From CAVUWL01 sp963787415 (GTDB taxonomy: Bacteria; Actinomycetota; Thermoleophilia; Solirubrobacterales; 70-9): DNA of 64,000 nt. The DNA lies in NCBI GenBank assembly GCA_963787415.1, contig CAWBCO010000002.1:806001-870000 (forward strand). The letters are read 5' to 3'. Under the pieces are notes generated by a model. The model had not been told where the DNA came from, did not search any database, and was given only the letters and a program-made list of their open reading frames with translations. Positions 1 to 8,742 of this stretch are shown here, in pieces (positions within the stretch are counted from its first letter, which is position 1; the number at the start of each line of letters is the position of its first letter). Both the position numbers and the translations under genes were made by a program.

Positions 1-1119
1 TTTCGGGGCGGAGGCTTGACCGCTGCGCTGGTGGAGATCGATGGCTTTCGGCGCAGCGACGTCGAAAGATTCGGTCGGTGCTTCGGCGTGCGGGTTCCAC
101 CCATACGGGCCACGGCGGTCGGGATCAAACATCTCTTTGCCTCAGGCGATGAGAGCACGCTTGATCTCGAGGTCCTCTCGGCGGCTGCCCCAGGGCTGAA
201 GCGCATCTACGTCTATGAGGGGCGCTCCTCAGAGGCCGGGATCATGGAGACCGCGGCGGCCGCACTTGGCTCCCGGGGCCACCACCCCAACGCGATCTCG
301 GTCTCACTCGGCGGCTGCGAGCCACAGCTCAATCTCGAACTGGCACCCAGGCGGGCGCTGAGTAACGTCTTCGCCATCGCCGCCGGGGCCGGAATCTCCA
401 CCCTGGTCGCCGCCGGAGACCAGGGGTCGAGTGCGTGCCGAGTGGAAACCCCCAACGGTCAAAGCGCGCTGCCGCTTCTTGCCGTCAGTGATCCCGCCAG
501 CTCGCCGTTTGTGACCGCGGTTGGCGGTACCAACGTCTCGCTCAACGCTCAAAACCAGATCCATACCGAGGTCACTTGGAACGATTCGCCGGCCTTCCTA
601 GCTGGCGGCGGTGGCGGAATCAGCCTCTTCTCGCCACAGCGGCCCTGGTGGCAGCGCGATCCCAGATTGCGCCACTACGGCACCGGACGCCTCCTCCCCG
701 ACATCTCGGGGCTCGCCGATGTGATCCCGGGCTATGCGATCTACTGCACGGCTCCTGGATGCGCCGAATTGGAACAGCCAAACCCCGGTTGGGTGGCGAT
801 CGGAGGAACCAGTGCCGCGACCCCGTTGATGGCGGGGGGTGTCCTGCTCGCCGATCAATATGCGGCCCGTCTGGGTCAACCCCCGCTCGGCTTCATCAAC
901 CCACTGCTCTACCAGCTCGGAGCCGAAAAGACGGGACGAAGCGTCTTTCGTGACGTGACCAAGGGTAACAACGACCTCGGGGCGCTTACCTCTCCCGAAG
1001 CCGGCGGCGGGGAACCCCTCGGGTGCTGCGCCGCCACCCCTGGCTATGACCTCGCAACCGGCTGGGGCTCGCTCAAAGTAGACGGCTTCGCCCAAGCGGC
1101 TGGGCGAGCCGGCCGATGA
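1..1119 (+). CDS. Sedolisin (S53) serine-carboxyl peptidase, 5' truncated by window edge
   Basis: Catalytic domain of a secreted acid-acting endopeptidase of the sedolisin/kumamolisin family. The reading frame is open to base 1, so the true start, signal peptide and most of the pro-domain lie outside the window; a TTG at 16 is an unlikely start because the peptide before it (GGG) belongs to the conserved first strand. Visible motifs are the helix ESTLDLE carrying the catalytic Glu and Asp, the oxyanion-hole Asp in AAGDQGS, the nucleophile in GGTSAATP, and the C-terminal calcium site DVTKGNN followed by GYDLATGWGS. All key residues of the E-D-D-S set are present. It runs tail-to-tail with the subtilisin-like gene on the other strand, 54 bases away. 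The family is confident; substrate unknown. Confidence 0.9.
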   Translation, partial: FRGGGLTAALVEIDGFRRSDVERFGRCFGVRVPPIRATAVGIKHLFASGDESTLDLEVLSAAAPGLKRIYVYEGRSSEAGIMETAAAALGSRGHHPNAISVSLGGCEPQLNLELAPRRALSNVFAIAAGAGISTLVAAGDQGSSACRVETPNGQSALPLLAVSDPASSPFVTAVGGTNVSLNAQNQIHTEVTWNDSPAFLAGGGGGISLFSPQRPWWQRDPRLRHYGTGRLLPDISGLADVIPGYAIYCTAPGCAELEQPNPGWVAIGGTSAATPLMAGGVLLADQYAARLGQPPLGFINPLLYQLGAEKTGRSVFRDVTKGNNDLGALTSPEAGGGEPLGCCAATPGYDLATGWGSLKVDGFAQAAGRAGR

Positions 1120-1173
1120 CCCGCAGCGATCGCTGAGCGGGGCGCATCTCAACCGTGGCGCGACCCAGTCCCC

Positions 1174-3672
1174 TCAGTGCAGTCGCTTCACCCTGAAGTG
1201 GAAAATCGCCGGAGTGGCATCGACGTTGCCGGCCGCGTCGCTGGCCCGAACCGAGACCACATGACTCCCGCTGGTGAAGGCGCGTGAGAAGCTGCGGCCG
1301 CAATCTCGCAAGGGGCTGCGATCAACCCGGCAAAGGAAGGTGACGCCGGACTGGTTGGAGCCGAAGCGAAAGCTCGCCCTGACCGCTCTCTTGTGAGTGA
1401 GGATCAGCTTGTGCGGATGCTTGAGGAAGAACGTCTTGGGCTGCCTAGTCTCGACGCTGAACGTGACCGAGCTGGTGCCGACTCGGCCAGCGATGTCAGC
1501 TCCGCTCACCGTGAAGCTGTGGGGACCGTCGGCAAGCGCCGCTGCGGGGACGTATGGGGATTCACAACGCTGCGGCTGTGCTCGATCGATGGAACAGGAA
1601 AAGCTGACGGGGCGATTCGCGGTAAACGCGATCGCCGGTCTGGCGTCGCGGCTGATGGTCTTTGGCGCCTGAGTTATGGAGACCGTCGGGGGCGTCGCGA
1701 CGCGAGCCACAGCACCAAGCGCATCGAGCAGGCCTGCGCCCACCGAGTTCGACCCGTAGCTGCCGACCGAGACGGCACTTGCCGCCATCGCTGCCCGCAG
1801 CTGGGTTGGCGTCAGAGTTGGGTTGGCCTGCAGCATCAGCGCGGCCACCCCGGCGCCGTGAGGCGCAGCGGCAGAGGTTCCACAGAAGCGCCAGACGCCT
1901 TCTTCCTGAACCGCGAAGAAGGTCGTCGCTACGCAATCACTGGCCGCGATGTCGGGCTTGGAGATCGTCTGCGCTGATGCAAGTCTCGCGGCGGGCACCG
2001 TTCCGGTGACTGGCCCGAAGTAGTGGGTAACTGGTCCTCGCGAGGAGTAACCCTCAGGCTCTTCGCTGTCATCGTAAGGCACCGCTGCGACGCTGATCGC
2101 GCCGGCTGCGCCGCTGTGGCCGAAAAGGGTCGGCCCAACCGTGTCACCTTCCGATGAGGTTGGGTACTCGGTCTCGAGCACCCCGCCCCCGTTCTCAAGC
2201 AGCGAGAATTTAAGCCGCGGGGTCGCCACTGCACTGGCCTGGGGGTTGCAGGTCGAGGAGCAGCGATTGATCACCAACTGAACTTCTTGATCTGAACCGG
2301 TCTTGTTTTCCCACTGGAAGTACTCAAACGGTTTTTCGGTCACGAGATTGTCTTCGTTGCTTCCAATCAGCTTGCCTTCGATCAGCTTGCCTTCGGAGTT
2401 CAGGAGGTAGGTGTCAATGTCGGATTTGACCCCGTACCACGGTTCCGCCCATTGCAGGTCAACGGAGAGGGTGGCGCCCCGAGCGACCTCAATTCCAAAA
2501 GTCGTATCGGGGATACCGCCAGGTTCGGGATTGAAGTTCATGCAGTGTTCGGCGCCGAGTTCGGGGTTTGCCTCCAAAGCCGCGGGGCAACTTTTCGCAT
2601 CACGGAATTCTGGCGCTTCCCAGGAGCCGATTTCGCGGCCCCTGCTGTCGATCAGGTTGTTGTTCCCGGCGGCGCTGAAATAGTCAACCCCTGCGGCGGC
2701 AGCTTCATCGACCGCATCGGCCGCCGGACCGTCCTGGAAAAACGGTTCGTCGAGATAGCTGACGTCATCGGCGATCACCCGGGCGCCAGCACCTACCAGC
2801 CGCTTTATGTTTTCGGCAAAGTTCGCTTCGGTGGGAAAGGCGGTTGCGAAGTCCAGCGCGGCGTCAGGTGCTACGTCATGCACAATCTGAGCCATTGCCC
2901 GACCCTCATCGGTGGCCTGTGGTTCTTCTGCGCCAGCGGATGTGGGTGCATAATCACGGAGCACATCTACCGGGGTCTTTTGCCCGCTGCAGGGGTTCTC
3001 GGTGCCGGGAAGATCGCCACTTTCAATGTCTTCGGCAGCGTGGGTTACCACTGCACTACCGCCATCGGCGGTTTTGGTCGCGGTATCGAAGGAGTCAGAA
3101 AGTATTCCGACCGTGACTCCGCTGCCGGTGACCCCGAAATCATCGCGCGCTTCGCCCACGTGAAGCTGGTTGACTCCCTCTGAGATCACCGATCCGCCTT
3201 CACAAATCGAGGGGGAAGTCTCGGCGGTGCCCGGCGCGGCAGAGACAATCGGCGCCAGATCCGCTTCAACGCTTCGTACGCGAGGCAGGGCGGCTACGGC
3301 GGGAAAGGAGGCGGGACTGGCGGCGACGGTAACCGTCTGGTAGCGGCGACCGAGCGCAACCACTCGCGCCCCTGCTTGTGCCAGAGCACTGAGGCTGCTC
3401 GCGGCCCCCCCTTGAAAGCGCACGTCGAGCAGGACCCGGCTTCCTTCGCGCTGCAAGCTTCCCGGGCCACTGGGAGCAACGCTCAGCGCCGAGGCCTGGC
3501 GCAGCGGAGAGGCGGCGCGTAGGGATGGCCTCGCGAGCAAAGCCAAGCGCGGGGAAAGCGTCCCACTTTCACTCGACATCGCAACGGCGGTCGTCGGCGC
3601 CAGTGCCGCGAGAAGGACGACAAGGCCAAGCGAGCACCCAAACGGGCCGCGGCATCGGGCTGTCAGCTTCAT
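1174..3672 (-). CDS. Secreted subtilisin-like protease (S8/S53-like) with C-terminal Ig-like repeats
   Basis: 832-residue exported protein. Residues 1-31 form a signal peptide ending near AVA. A subtilase-type domain spans about 180-640: Asp193 in GILSDSFD, oxyanion Asn337 in AAGNNN, and Ser600 in CGTSAAAP. Where subtilisins carry His in HGT, this protein has Glu256 in DEGRAM, followed by the usual VAPDA, so the triad looks like D-E-S rather than D-H-S. The C terminus holds two repeats (about 660-740 and 745-832) with paired cysteines and an ADxAGN-like end, a module common on secreted proteins of this lineage. A beta-rich insert with Cys471/Cys475 lies between Asn and Ser. Start is the ATG at 3672. 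Likely an extracellular peptidase; activity is inferred from motifs only. Confidence 0.85.
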   Translation of the reverse strand: MKLTARCRGPFGCSLGLVVLLAALAPTTAVAMSSESGTLSPRLALLARPSLRAASPLRQASALSVAPSGPGSLQREGSRVLLDVRFQGGAASSLSALAQAGARVVALGRRYQTVTVAASPASFPAVAALPRVRSVEADLAPIVSAAPGTAETSPSICEGGSVISEGVNQLHVGEARDDFGVTGSGVTVGILSDSFDTATKTADGGSAVVTHAAEDIESGDLPGTENPCSGQKTPVDVLRDYAPTSAGAEEPQATDEGRAMAQIVHDVAPDAALDFATAFPTEANFAENIKRLVGAGARVIADDVSYLDEPFFQDGPAADAVDEAAAAGVDYFSAAGNNNLIDSRGREIGSWEAPEFRDAKSCPAALEANPELGAEHCMNFNPEPGGIPDTTFGIEVARGATLSVDLQWAEPWYGVKSDIDTYLLNSEGKLIEGKLIGSNEDNLVTEKPFEYFQWENKTGSDQEVQLVINRCSSTCNPQASAVATPRLKFSLLENGGGVLETEYPTSSEGDTVGPTLFGHSGAAGAISVAAVPYDDSEEPEGYSSRGPVTHYFGPVTGTVPAARLASAQTISKPDIAASDCVATTFFAVQEEGVWRFCGTSAAAPHGAGVAALMLQANPTLTPTQLRAAMAASAVSVGSYGSNSVGAGLLDALGAVARVATPPTVSITQAPKTISRDARPAIAFTANRPVSFSCSIDRAQPQRCESPYVPAAALADGPHSFTVSGADIAGRVGTSSVTFSVETRQPKTFFLKHPHKLILTHKRAVRASFRFGSNQSGVTFLCRVDRSPLRDCGRSFSRAFTSGSHVVSVRASDAAGNVDATPAIFHFRVKRLH

Positions 3673-3749
3673 CTCGATTCCAAGTTATCGACCGATCATC
3701 CAATCCACCAAACCCATAGGCGGCCCGTTCGATCTCAGCCCGGCCCCAA

Positions 3750-4688
3750 TTAGATGTATGAGCTTCGCCTAAACCAGACCAAAAGCCCCAGCGCTGAGAG
3801 CACCAGACTGCCGATCCCGAGCGCCCAAAAAGCCCCCGCCGATTCAATGTCGACCACCATCCACTTGAAGTTCTGGCCAAAGAAGCCGACGATGAAGGAG
3901 AGCGGCAGAAAAATCGTTGCCATCACGGTCAGCTGCTTGGTGATCTGGTTGAGACGGTTGGATACCACCGATAGGTAGGCGTCACGGGATCCGGCCAGCA
4001 AGTCGCGGTAGGAGTCGATTTGGTCGGAGATCCGGATCGAATGGTCATAGACATCCCGGAAATAGTTGCGGGAATCGAGCTCGAGCCCGGGAAGATCGAG
4101 AATGTCATCGATCCCCCGTGCCAGCAGGTCACGCTGCGGAGTCACGATGCGACGCAGCTTGACGAGCTCCCGTCGCAGAGCCGTGATTTCCTCAAGCTGC
4201 CTTGGAGTGGCCTGGGTGAAGATCTCGCCGTCGAGGCGCTCGATCCGATCATCAAGGCGCTCAAGGACCGGGAAAAAAGTGTCGGTGAGTCCGTCGAGGA
4301 CGCGGTAGACGACGAACTGCTCGGAGCGCGGGGTCTGCGCGCTGAGCCGCCGGCGAACTTCCTCCAACGCCGCACAGCGGCGCTCGCGGTGGGTGGTGAC
4401 GATGTAGCCACCACTGAGAAAAGCGTGCACCTCGACCAGCTCCGCCGGACCCCCGGCGGGTTCCTCGGCGCCGTAGTAGACAAGAAACATGTACTCGCCG
4501 AAATCATCAAGCTTCGGTCGCTGGCCCCGTTTCAGGGTGTCTTCGAGGGAAAGGGGATGGAAGCCAAAAGCCTCCTTGAGATTGGCCACATCTTGCTCGC
4601 TGGGATCGCTGAGATCGAGCCAGAAATACTCGTCGCGCTGCAACAAATCGCCGATCTCCTCGCGGTCGATGCGGTCAAGGAAGCGCAC
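3750..4688 (-). CDS. corA: CorA-family divalent cation channel
   Basis: 312 residues, the usual length for CorA-type Mg2+/Co2+ channels. The N-terminal cytoplasmic alpha/beta domain (1-240) is followed by two C-terminal membrane helices (about 250-270 and 285-305). The loop between them, normally GMN, reads FFGQNFKW, so the signature Met is Gln. The C-terminal tail is basic (WFRRSSYI), as in CorA. Start is GTG at 4688; a TAGCGT six bases before it could be a -10 of a leaderless transcript. It is divergent from the cold-shock gene. Some CorA relatives with altered GMN loops transport other ions such as Zn2+, so the ion is uncertain although the fold is clear. Confidence 0.88.
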   Translation of the reverse strand: MRFLDRIDREEIGDLLQRDEYFWLDLSDPSEQDVANLKEAFGFHPLSLEDTLKRGQRPKLDDFGEYMFLVYYGAEEPAGGPAELVEVHAFLSGGYIVTTHRERRCAALEEVRRRLSAQTPRSEQFVVYRVLDGLTDTFFPVLERLDDRIERLDGEIFTQATPRQLEEITALRRELVKLRRIVTPQRDLLARGIDDILDLPGLELDSRNYFRDVYDHSIRISDQIDSYRDLLAGSRDAYLSVVSNRLNQITKQLTVMATIFLPLSFIVGFFGQNFKWMVVDIESAGAFWALGIGSLVLSALGLLVWFRRSSYI

Positions 4689-4839
4689 GCGGCAACGCTA
4701 GATAGCCCCCCGGACGCCGCCGGCCTGCTACGGTCCCCGCGTTCGGTCGGACTTCATGTCCGGCAAAGTCGTGTCTAGCGCTCGCGTCGTTGCTTCACCG
4801 CATCCTCCGCGTTCGCAGCACATCAAGTGGAGGCAATGC

Positions 4840-5046
4840 ATGCCCTCTGGAACTGTCAAGTGGTTTAGCGACGACAAGGGCTACGGGTTCATCACTCCCG
4901 ACGACGGCTCTAAGGACGTCTTCGTCCACCACAGCGCGATAATCGGCGAGGGCTTTAAGTCCCTGGCCGAGGGCGCCAAGGTGACGTATGAGTCCGAGGA
5001 AGGGCCCAAAGGCCCAGCCGCGGCGAGCGTTCAGCAGACCTCGTAG
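4840..5046 (+). CDS. Cold-shock protein (CspA family)
   Basis: 68-residue OB-fold RNA/DNA-binding protein. RNP1 is KGYGFI and RNP2 is VFVHHSAI, with the usual N terminus MPSGTVKWF. The start is set by ATG 4840 with GGAGG at 4829-4833, six bases upstream; a longer in-frame reading from 4756 has no such signal and only lengthens the untranslated leader. The roughly 150-base leader is rich in inverted repeats. A strong intrinsic terminator follows the stop codon, so the gene is probably monocistronic. CspA-type proteins act as RNA chaperones; whether this one is cold-induced cannot be read from sequence. Confidence 0.95.
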   Translation: MPSGTVKWFSDDKGYGFITPDDGSKDVFVHHSAIIGEGFKSLAEGAKVTYESEEGPKGPAAASVQQTS

Positions 5047-5070
5047 TCGCTTACCGCACTTAGCAGTGCA

Positions 5071-5104
5071 CGAAGCCCGCCTCCTGGCGGGCTTCGTCTT
5101 TTCT
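5071..5104 (+). terminator. Rho-independent terminator after the cold-shock gene
   Basis: A perfect 11-base-pair stem (5071-5081 with 5086-5096), four-base loop TCCT, then TCTTTTCT. It lies 24 bases after the csp stop codon and 20 bases before typA, separating the two transcripts. A smaller hairpin GCACT/AGTGC (5056-5069) precedes it. Confidence 0.9.
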
Positions 5105-5123
5105 CGCCCTATCCTTCGCGCCC

Positions 5124-6965
5124 ATGGCCACCCGAGACGACCTCCGCAATATCGCAATCATCGCCCATGTCGATCACGGCAAGACGACCCTTGTCGACGC
5201 GATGCTGTGGCAGTCTGGCGCCTTTCGCAAAGGCCAGGACGTGGCCGAGCGAGTGATGGATTCGATGGATTTGGAGCGCGAGAAGGGAATTACGATCCTC
5301 GCCAAGAACACCGCGGTGCACTTTCAGGGGGTCAAGCTCAACATTGTCGATACTCCTGGTCACGCCGATTTCGGCGGTGAGGTCGAGCGCGGCCTGACGA
5401 TGGTCGACGGTGTGTTGTTGTTGGTCGACGCATCCGAGGGCCCGCTGCCACAGACGCGTTTCGTCCTCCGCAAGGCGCTGGAGGCAAAGCTGCCGGTGAT
5501 CCTCGTCGTCAATAAGGTCGATCGTCCCGATGCTCGTATCGCCGAGGTGGTTGAGGAGGTATATGAGCTCTTCATCGACCTCGACGCCGACTCTGAGCAG
5601 ATCGACTTCCCGATCGTCTACACCAACGCCAGGGCCGGCTGGGCCTCCTTGACTGAAGGCGAGACGGGAACCGATCTTGAGCCCCTCCTTGAACTGATGC
5701 TGGAGCGGATCCCCGCTCCCGAATACGACCCCGATCACCCCCTGCAGGCCCACGTCACCAACCTCGACGCCTCGCCCTACGTCGGCCGTCTCGCCCTTTG
5801 CCGCGTGCGCAACGGGACGATCCGTTCCGCTAGCCCGATCGCCTGGTGCCGGGCCGATGGCTCAATTGAGCGAGCTACCGTTTCGGAGCTCTACGTGACG
5901 GAGGCGCTGGCACGAGTCGCCGCCGAGCAGGCAGGACCCGGAGAAATCATCGCGGTAGCCGGCCTCCCCGAGGTAACGATCGGCGAGACCCTGGCCGATC
6001 CATCTGATCCCCGCCCGCTCCCGGTGATCACGGTCGATGAGCCCTCGCTCTCGATCGTGGTCGGAATAAACACCTCACCCCTGGCGGGGAAAGAGGGCAC
6101 CCGGCTGACCGCCCGTCAAGTTCGTGACCGGCTCGATGCCGAGCTGGTGGGGAACGTCTCGATTCGGGTCCGCGACACTGAGCGCCCCGACGCCTGGGAG
6201 GTTCAGGGGCGCGGAGAGCTACAGCTTGTCGTTCTCTTGGAGTTGATGCGGCGGGAGGGCTTCGAGCTCACCGCCGGGCAGCCGCGGGTCCTGACCCGCA
6301 CCGTCGATGGCAGGGTGCATGAGCCAGTCGAGCGGCTGGCTGTCGACGTTCCCGAGGAGCAGGTTGGTGCGGTCACCCAGCTCCTCGCCCAGCGCAAAGG
6401 ACGCCTCGATCAGATGGTCAACCACGCGACGGGATGGGTGCGGATGGAATACCTGGTGCCGGCCCGCGGGTTGATTGGATTTCGCACCGAGTTCCTCACC
6501 GAGACCCGCGGCACCGGGATTCTCCACCATGTCTTTGACCGCTGGGAGCCGTGGGCGGGTGAGCTGCGGACGCGACCCAGCGGCTCGATCGTTGCCGATC
6601 GGCGCGGCAAAACCGCCTCCTACTCATTGGGCAACCTGCAGGAACGTGGGACGCTGTTTGTCGGTCCTGGTGAGGAGGTCTATGAGGGAATGATTGTCGG
6701 TGAAAACGCGCGGGCCGACGATCTCGACGTCAATGCCACCAAAGAGAAGCACCAAACAAACGTGCGAGCCGCCAGCGCCGATATCTTGGAGCGGCTTGAG
6801 CCGCCGAAACGGCTCTCACTGGAAGCAGCCCTTGAGTTCTTGCGCGAGGATGAGTGCGTTGAAATAACGCCGCAGTCGGTACGTCTTCGTAAGCTCGAGC
6901 TGGATAAGACCAGACGCCAGAAGGCCGCGCGCCAGAGCCCCTCTAGAGCGCGAGTCGCCTCCTAG
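5124..6965 (+). CDS. typA: Ribosome-associated GTPase TypA/BipA
   Basis: 613 residues, full length for TypA/BipA, a translational GTPase that binds the 70S ribosome and supports ribosome assembly and stress adaptation. The G domain shows G1 HVDHGKTT, switch region REKGITI, G3 DTPGHADF and G4 NKVDRPDA. EF-G-like domains follow and the BipA-specific C-terminal domain ends in a basic tail (about 585-613). The start ATG at 5124 fits the conserved beginning of the family; no Shine-Dalgarno is visible, and TATCCT eight bases upstream could be the -10 of a leaderless transcript that starts just after the csp terminator. Confidence 0.96.
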   Translation: MATRDDLRNIAIIAHVDHGKTTLVDAMLWQSGAFRKGQDVAERVMDSMDLEREKGITILAKNTAVHFQGVKLNIVDTPGHADFGGEVERGLTMVDGVLLLVDASEGPLPQTRFVLRKALEAKLPVILVVNKVDRPDARIAEVVEEVYELFIDLDADSEQIDFPIVYTNARAGWASLTEGETGTDLEPLLELMLERIPAPEYDPDHPLQAHVTNLDASPYVGRLALCRVRNGTIRSASPIAWCRADGSIERATVSELYVTEALARVAAEQAGPGEIIAVAGLPEVTIGETLADPSDPRPLPVITVDEPSLSIVVGINTSPLAGKEGTRLTARQVRDRLDAELVGNVSIRVRDTERPDAWEVQGRGELQLVVLLELMRREGFELTAGQPRVLTRTVDGRVHEPVERLAVDVPEEQVGAVTQLLAQRKGRLDQMVNHATGWVRMEYLVPARGLIGFRTEFLTETRGTGILHHVFDRWEPWAGELRTRPSGSIVADRRGKTASYSLGNLQERGTLFVGPGEEVYEGMIVGENARADDLDVNATKEKHQTNVRAASADILERLEPPKRLSLEAALEFLREDECVEITPQSVRLRKLELDKTRRQKAARQSPSRARVAS

Positions 6966-6968
6966 TCG

Positions 6969-7193
6969 GCGGTCACCATCGGGCGGGCGCTCTGGCAGGG
7001 CGAATGTAACCCAGAAGGAAATCAGGACGAAGCCGGCGACCGAGAGCAGCGCCACCTTGAGCGCCTTGATCTGAGCGTCGTTGTAAAAGCCAACTATGGC
7101 GCTCGCCTCGCGCGGGCTCAGGTCCGCTTGGGCGAGCTTTTCTTCGACGGTGGAGCTGGGCACAATGCGGATTCCCCGCTCGGTTGCCGCCAC
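6969..7193 (-). pseudogene. Remnant of an MFS (DHA2-like) transporter C terminus
   Basis: About 75 residues on the minus strand resemble the last part of a 14-helix MFS drug/solute exporter: a periplasmic loop (ERGIRIVPSSTVEEKL), a linker with FYNDAQIKALKVAL, one membrane helix (LLSVAGFVLISFW) and the terminal FALPERPP. No other part of a transporter is present: a stop codon lies about 36 bases upstream of 7193 in the same frame, and downstream the frame runs without a stop into the antisense of typA. I read it as a decayed gene end. A short translated protein from GTG 7193 cannot be excluded. The match is from memory of the family, not a search. Confidence 0.45.
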
Positions 7194-7363
7194 GATTTGC
7201 CCCTGGTGGCTGGTGAGAGCTGGGGGTTATCGACGTCTGACCTACTGAATGCACCACCGAGCCCACCTCGACCTCCCCTCGACGCGCTTTCTCGGGTGCG
7301 CCGATTGGCTCAGCCCGCAGCATTGCGTGGGGTTTCGAGCGCGCCGGCGCGCTCGCAGATCGC

Positions 7364-8602
7364 CTAGACCGCAGCGGGCGCCTGCTCGGCCTGGCTAGCC
7401 TCGGATTCCTCGGATTTCTTGGCGATTGCCTGAGCCTCGGGCGTGCTTTCATCGATGCTGCGAGGCAGCAGCACCTCGCGGGCAATTACCAGGCGCTGGA
7501 TCTGACTGGTGCCCTCATAGAGCTGCATGATCTTTGCGTCGCGCATCAGCTTCTCCACCGGGTACTCCTTGATGAAGCCGTAACCCCCGTAGACCTGGAC
7601 GGCGTCAACCGTGATCTCCATCGCCGAATCGGCAGCAAAGCGCTTGGCCTCGGAGGAGACGAGCGTGTTGCGTTTGCCTTGATCGAGCAAAACCGCAGAA
7701 TTCCAAACCAGCAGGCGGCCCGCATCGACCTTGGTCGCCATGTCGGCGATCATGAACTGGATCGCTTGATGCATCGCAATCGGAACGCCGAACTGAACCC
7801 TTTCTTTTGAGTAAGCGGCCGCAAACTCAAAGGCGGCCCGACCAATCCCGACCGCCATCGAGGAGACCCCCGGCCGAGTCCGATCCAGCGTCATCATCGC
7901 GAGCTTGAAGCCCTTATTTTCTTCGCCAAGCAGGTTCTCGGCAGGAATCTCTACTTCGTCGAAGGAGATGGTCGCAGTGTTGGAAGCACGCTGGCCCATC
8001 TTGTCCTCCTTCTTGTCGACGCTGACGCCGGGCAGGTCAGCGTCGACGACGAAGGCGCTGATCCCTCGGTGGCCAGCCTCTGGATCAGTCTTGGCATAGA
8101 CGGTGAAGTAATCGGCATAGGTGCCGTTGGTGATGAAGCACTTGGAACCGCTGATCACATACTTATCGCCCTTCCTCACCGCGCGGGTCTTCATCCCGGA
8201 AACATCGGAACCAGCGTCGGGCTCGGTGAGGCAAAAGGAGGCCAGCTTTGGCTCCTCGCAGAGCATCCCGAGATATTTCTTCTTGGTCTCCTCCGAGCCG
8301 CCCAGAGTTATCGGCGCCGAGGCGAGCCCATTGGCCATCAGCGAGGTGCCGATGCCGGAGCAACCCCAGCCCATCTCCTCCTCGATCAAACAGCCCGAGA
8401 GGTAGTCAAGACCAGGTCCGCCGTAGGCCTCCGGAATGTGGGTGTTCATCAATCCCACCTCCCAGGCCTTCTCGATGATGTCCTGGGGCCAGGTGCCGTC
8501 TTTGTCGTACTCCCAGGCGACCTTTCGAATCTCTTTCTCGGCAAAGTTGTGCGCCAGCTCGCGCAGGTCCTTCTGCTCGTCGGTCAGGGTGAAGTCAACC
8601 AC
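7364..8602 (-). CDS. Acyl-CoA dehydrogenase
   Basis: 412-residue FAD-dependent dehydrogenase that introduces the alpha-beta double bond in acyl-CoA thioesters, passing electrons to ETF. Family signatures are CLTEPDAGSD and the C-terminal QVYGGYGFIKEYPVEKLMRDAKI with the FAD/active-site region YEGTSQIQRLVIAR, typical of short/branched-chain members; the base is expected in this YEGT segment. The chosen start is GTG 8602, preceded by AAAAGGAG with nine bases of spacing; the reading frame extends to 8668 but without a ribosome site. A 16-bp palindrome at 8672-8687 lies upstream and nearly matches one at a TetR operon 43 kb away, so repression by a FadR-like regulator is inferred. Confidence 0.93.
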   Translation of the reverse strand: MVDFTLTDEQKDLRELAHNFAEKEIRKVAWEYDKDGTWPQDIIEKAWEVGLMNTHIPEAYGGPGLDYLSGCLIEEEMGWGCSGIGTSLMANGLASAPITLGGSEETKKKYLGMLCEEPKLASFCLTEPDAGSDVSGMKTRAVRKGDKYVISGSKCFITNGTYADYFTVYAKTDPEAGHRGISAFVVDADLPGVSVDKKEDKMGQRASNTATISFDEVEIPAENLLGEENKGFKLAMMTLDRTRPGVSSMAVGIGRAAFEFAAAYSKERVQFGVPIAMHQAIQFMIADMATKVDAGRLLVWNSAVLLDQGKRNTLVSSEAKRFAADSAMEITVDAVQVYGGYGFIKEYPVEKLMRDAKIMQLYEGTSQIQRLVIAREVLLPRSIDESTPEAQAIAKKSEESEASQAEQAPAAV

Positions 8603-8671
8603 GGGTCGGGACTCCTTTTCGTCCGTGCGATAAGCCGATTCCGCGGCCAGCACCGCAGCGATGGCCACCGA

Positions 8672-8687
8672 TTGACTGGTCAGTCAA
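8672..8687. promoter_or_regulatory. TetR-type operator upstream of acyl-CoA dehydrogenase
   Basis: TTGACTGGTCAGTCAA: seven-base arms TTGACTG/CAGTCAA around GT. It is 70 bases upstream of the preferred start of the dehydrogenase. It matches 15 of 16 positions of the site at 52066-52081, which precedes the nitrilase-TetR operon. Confidence 0.65.
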
Positions 8688-8742
8688 CCAACTCCAAGAT
8701 TAGCGGATATGGGATCCGTCGTACCCCTACTCTTGATTGGTG

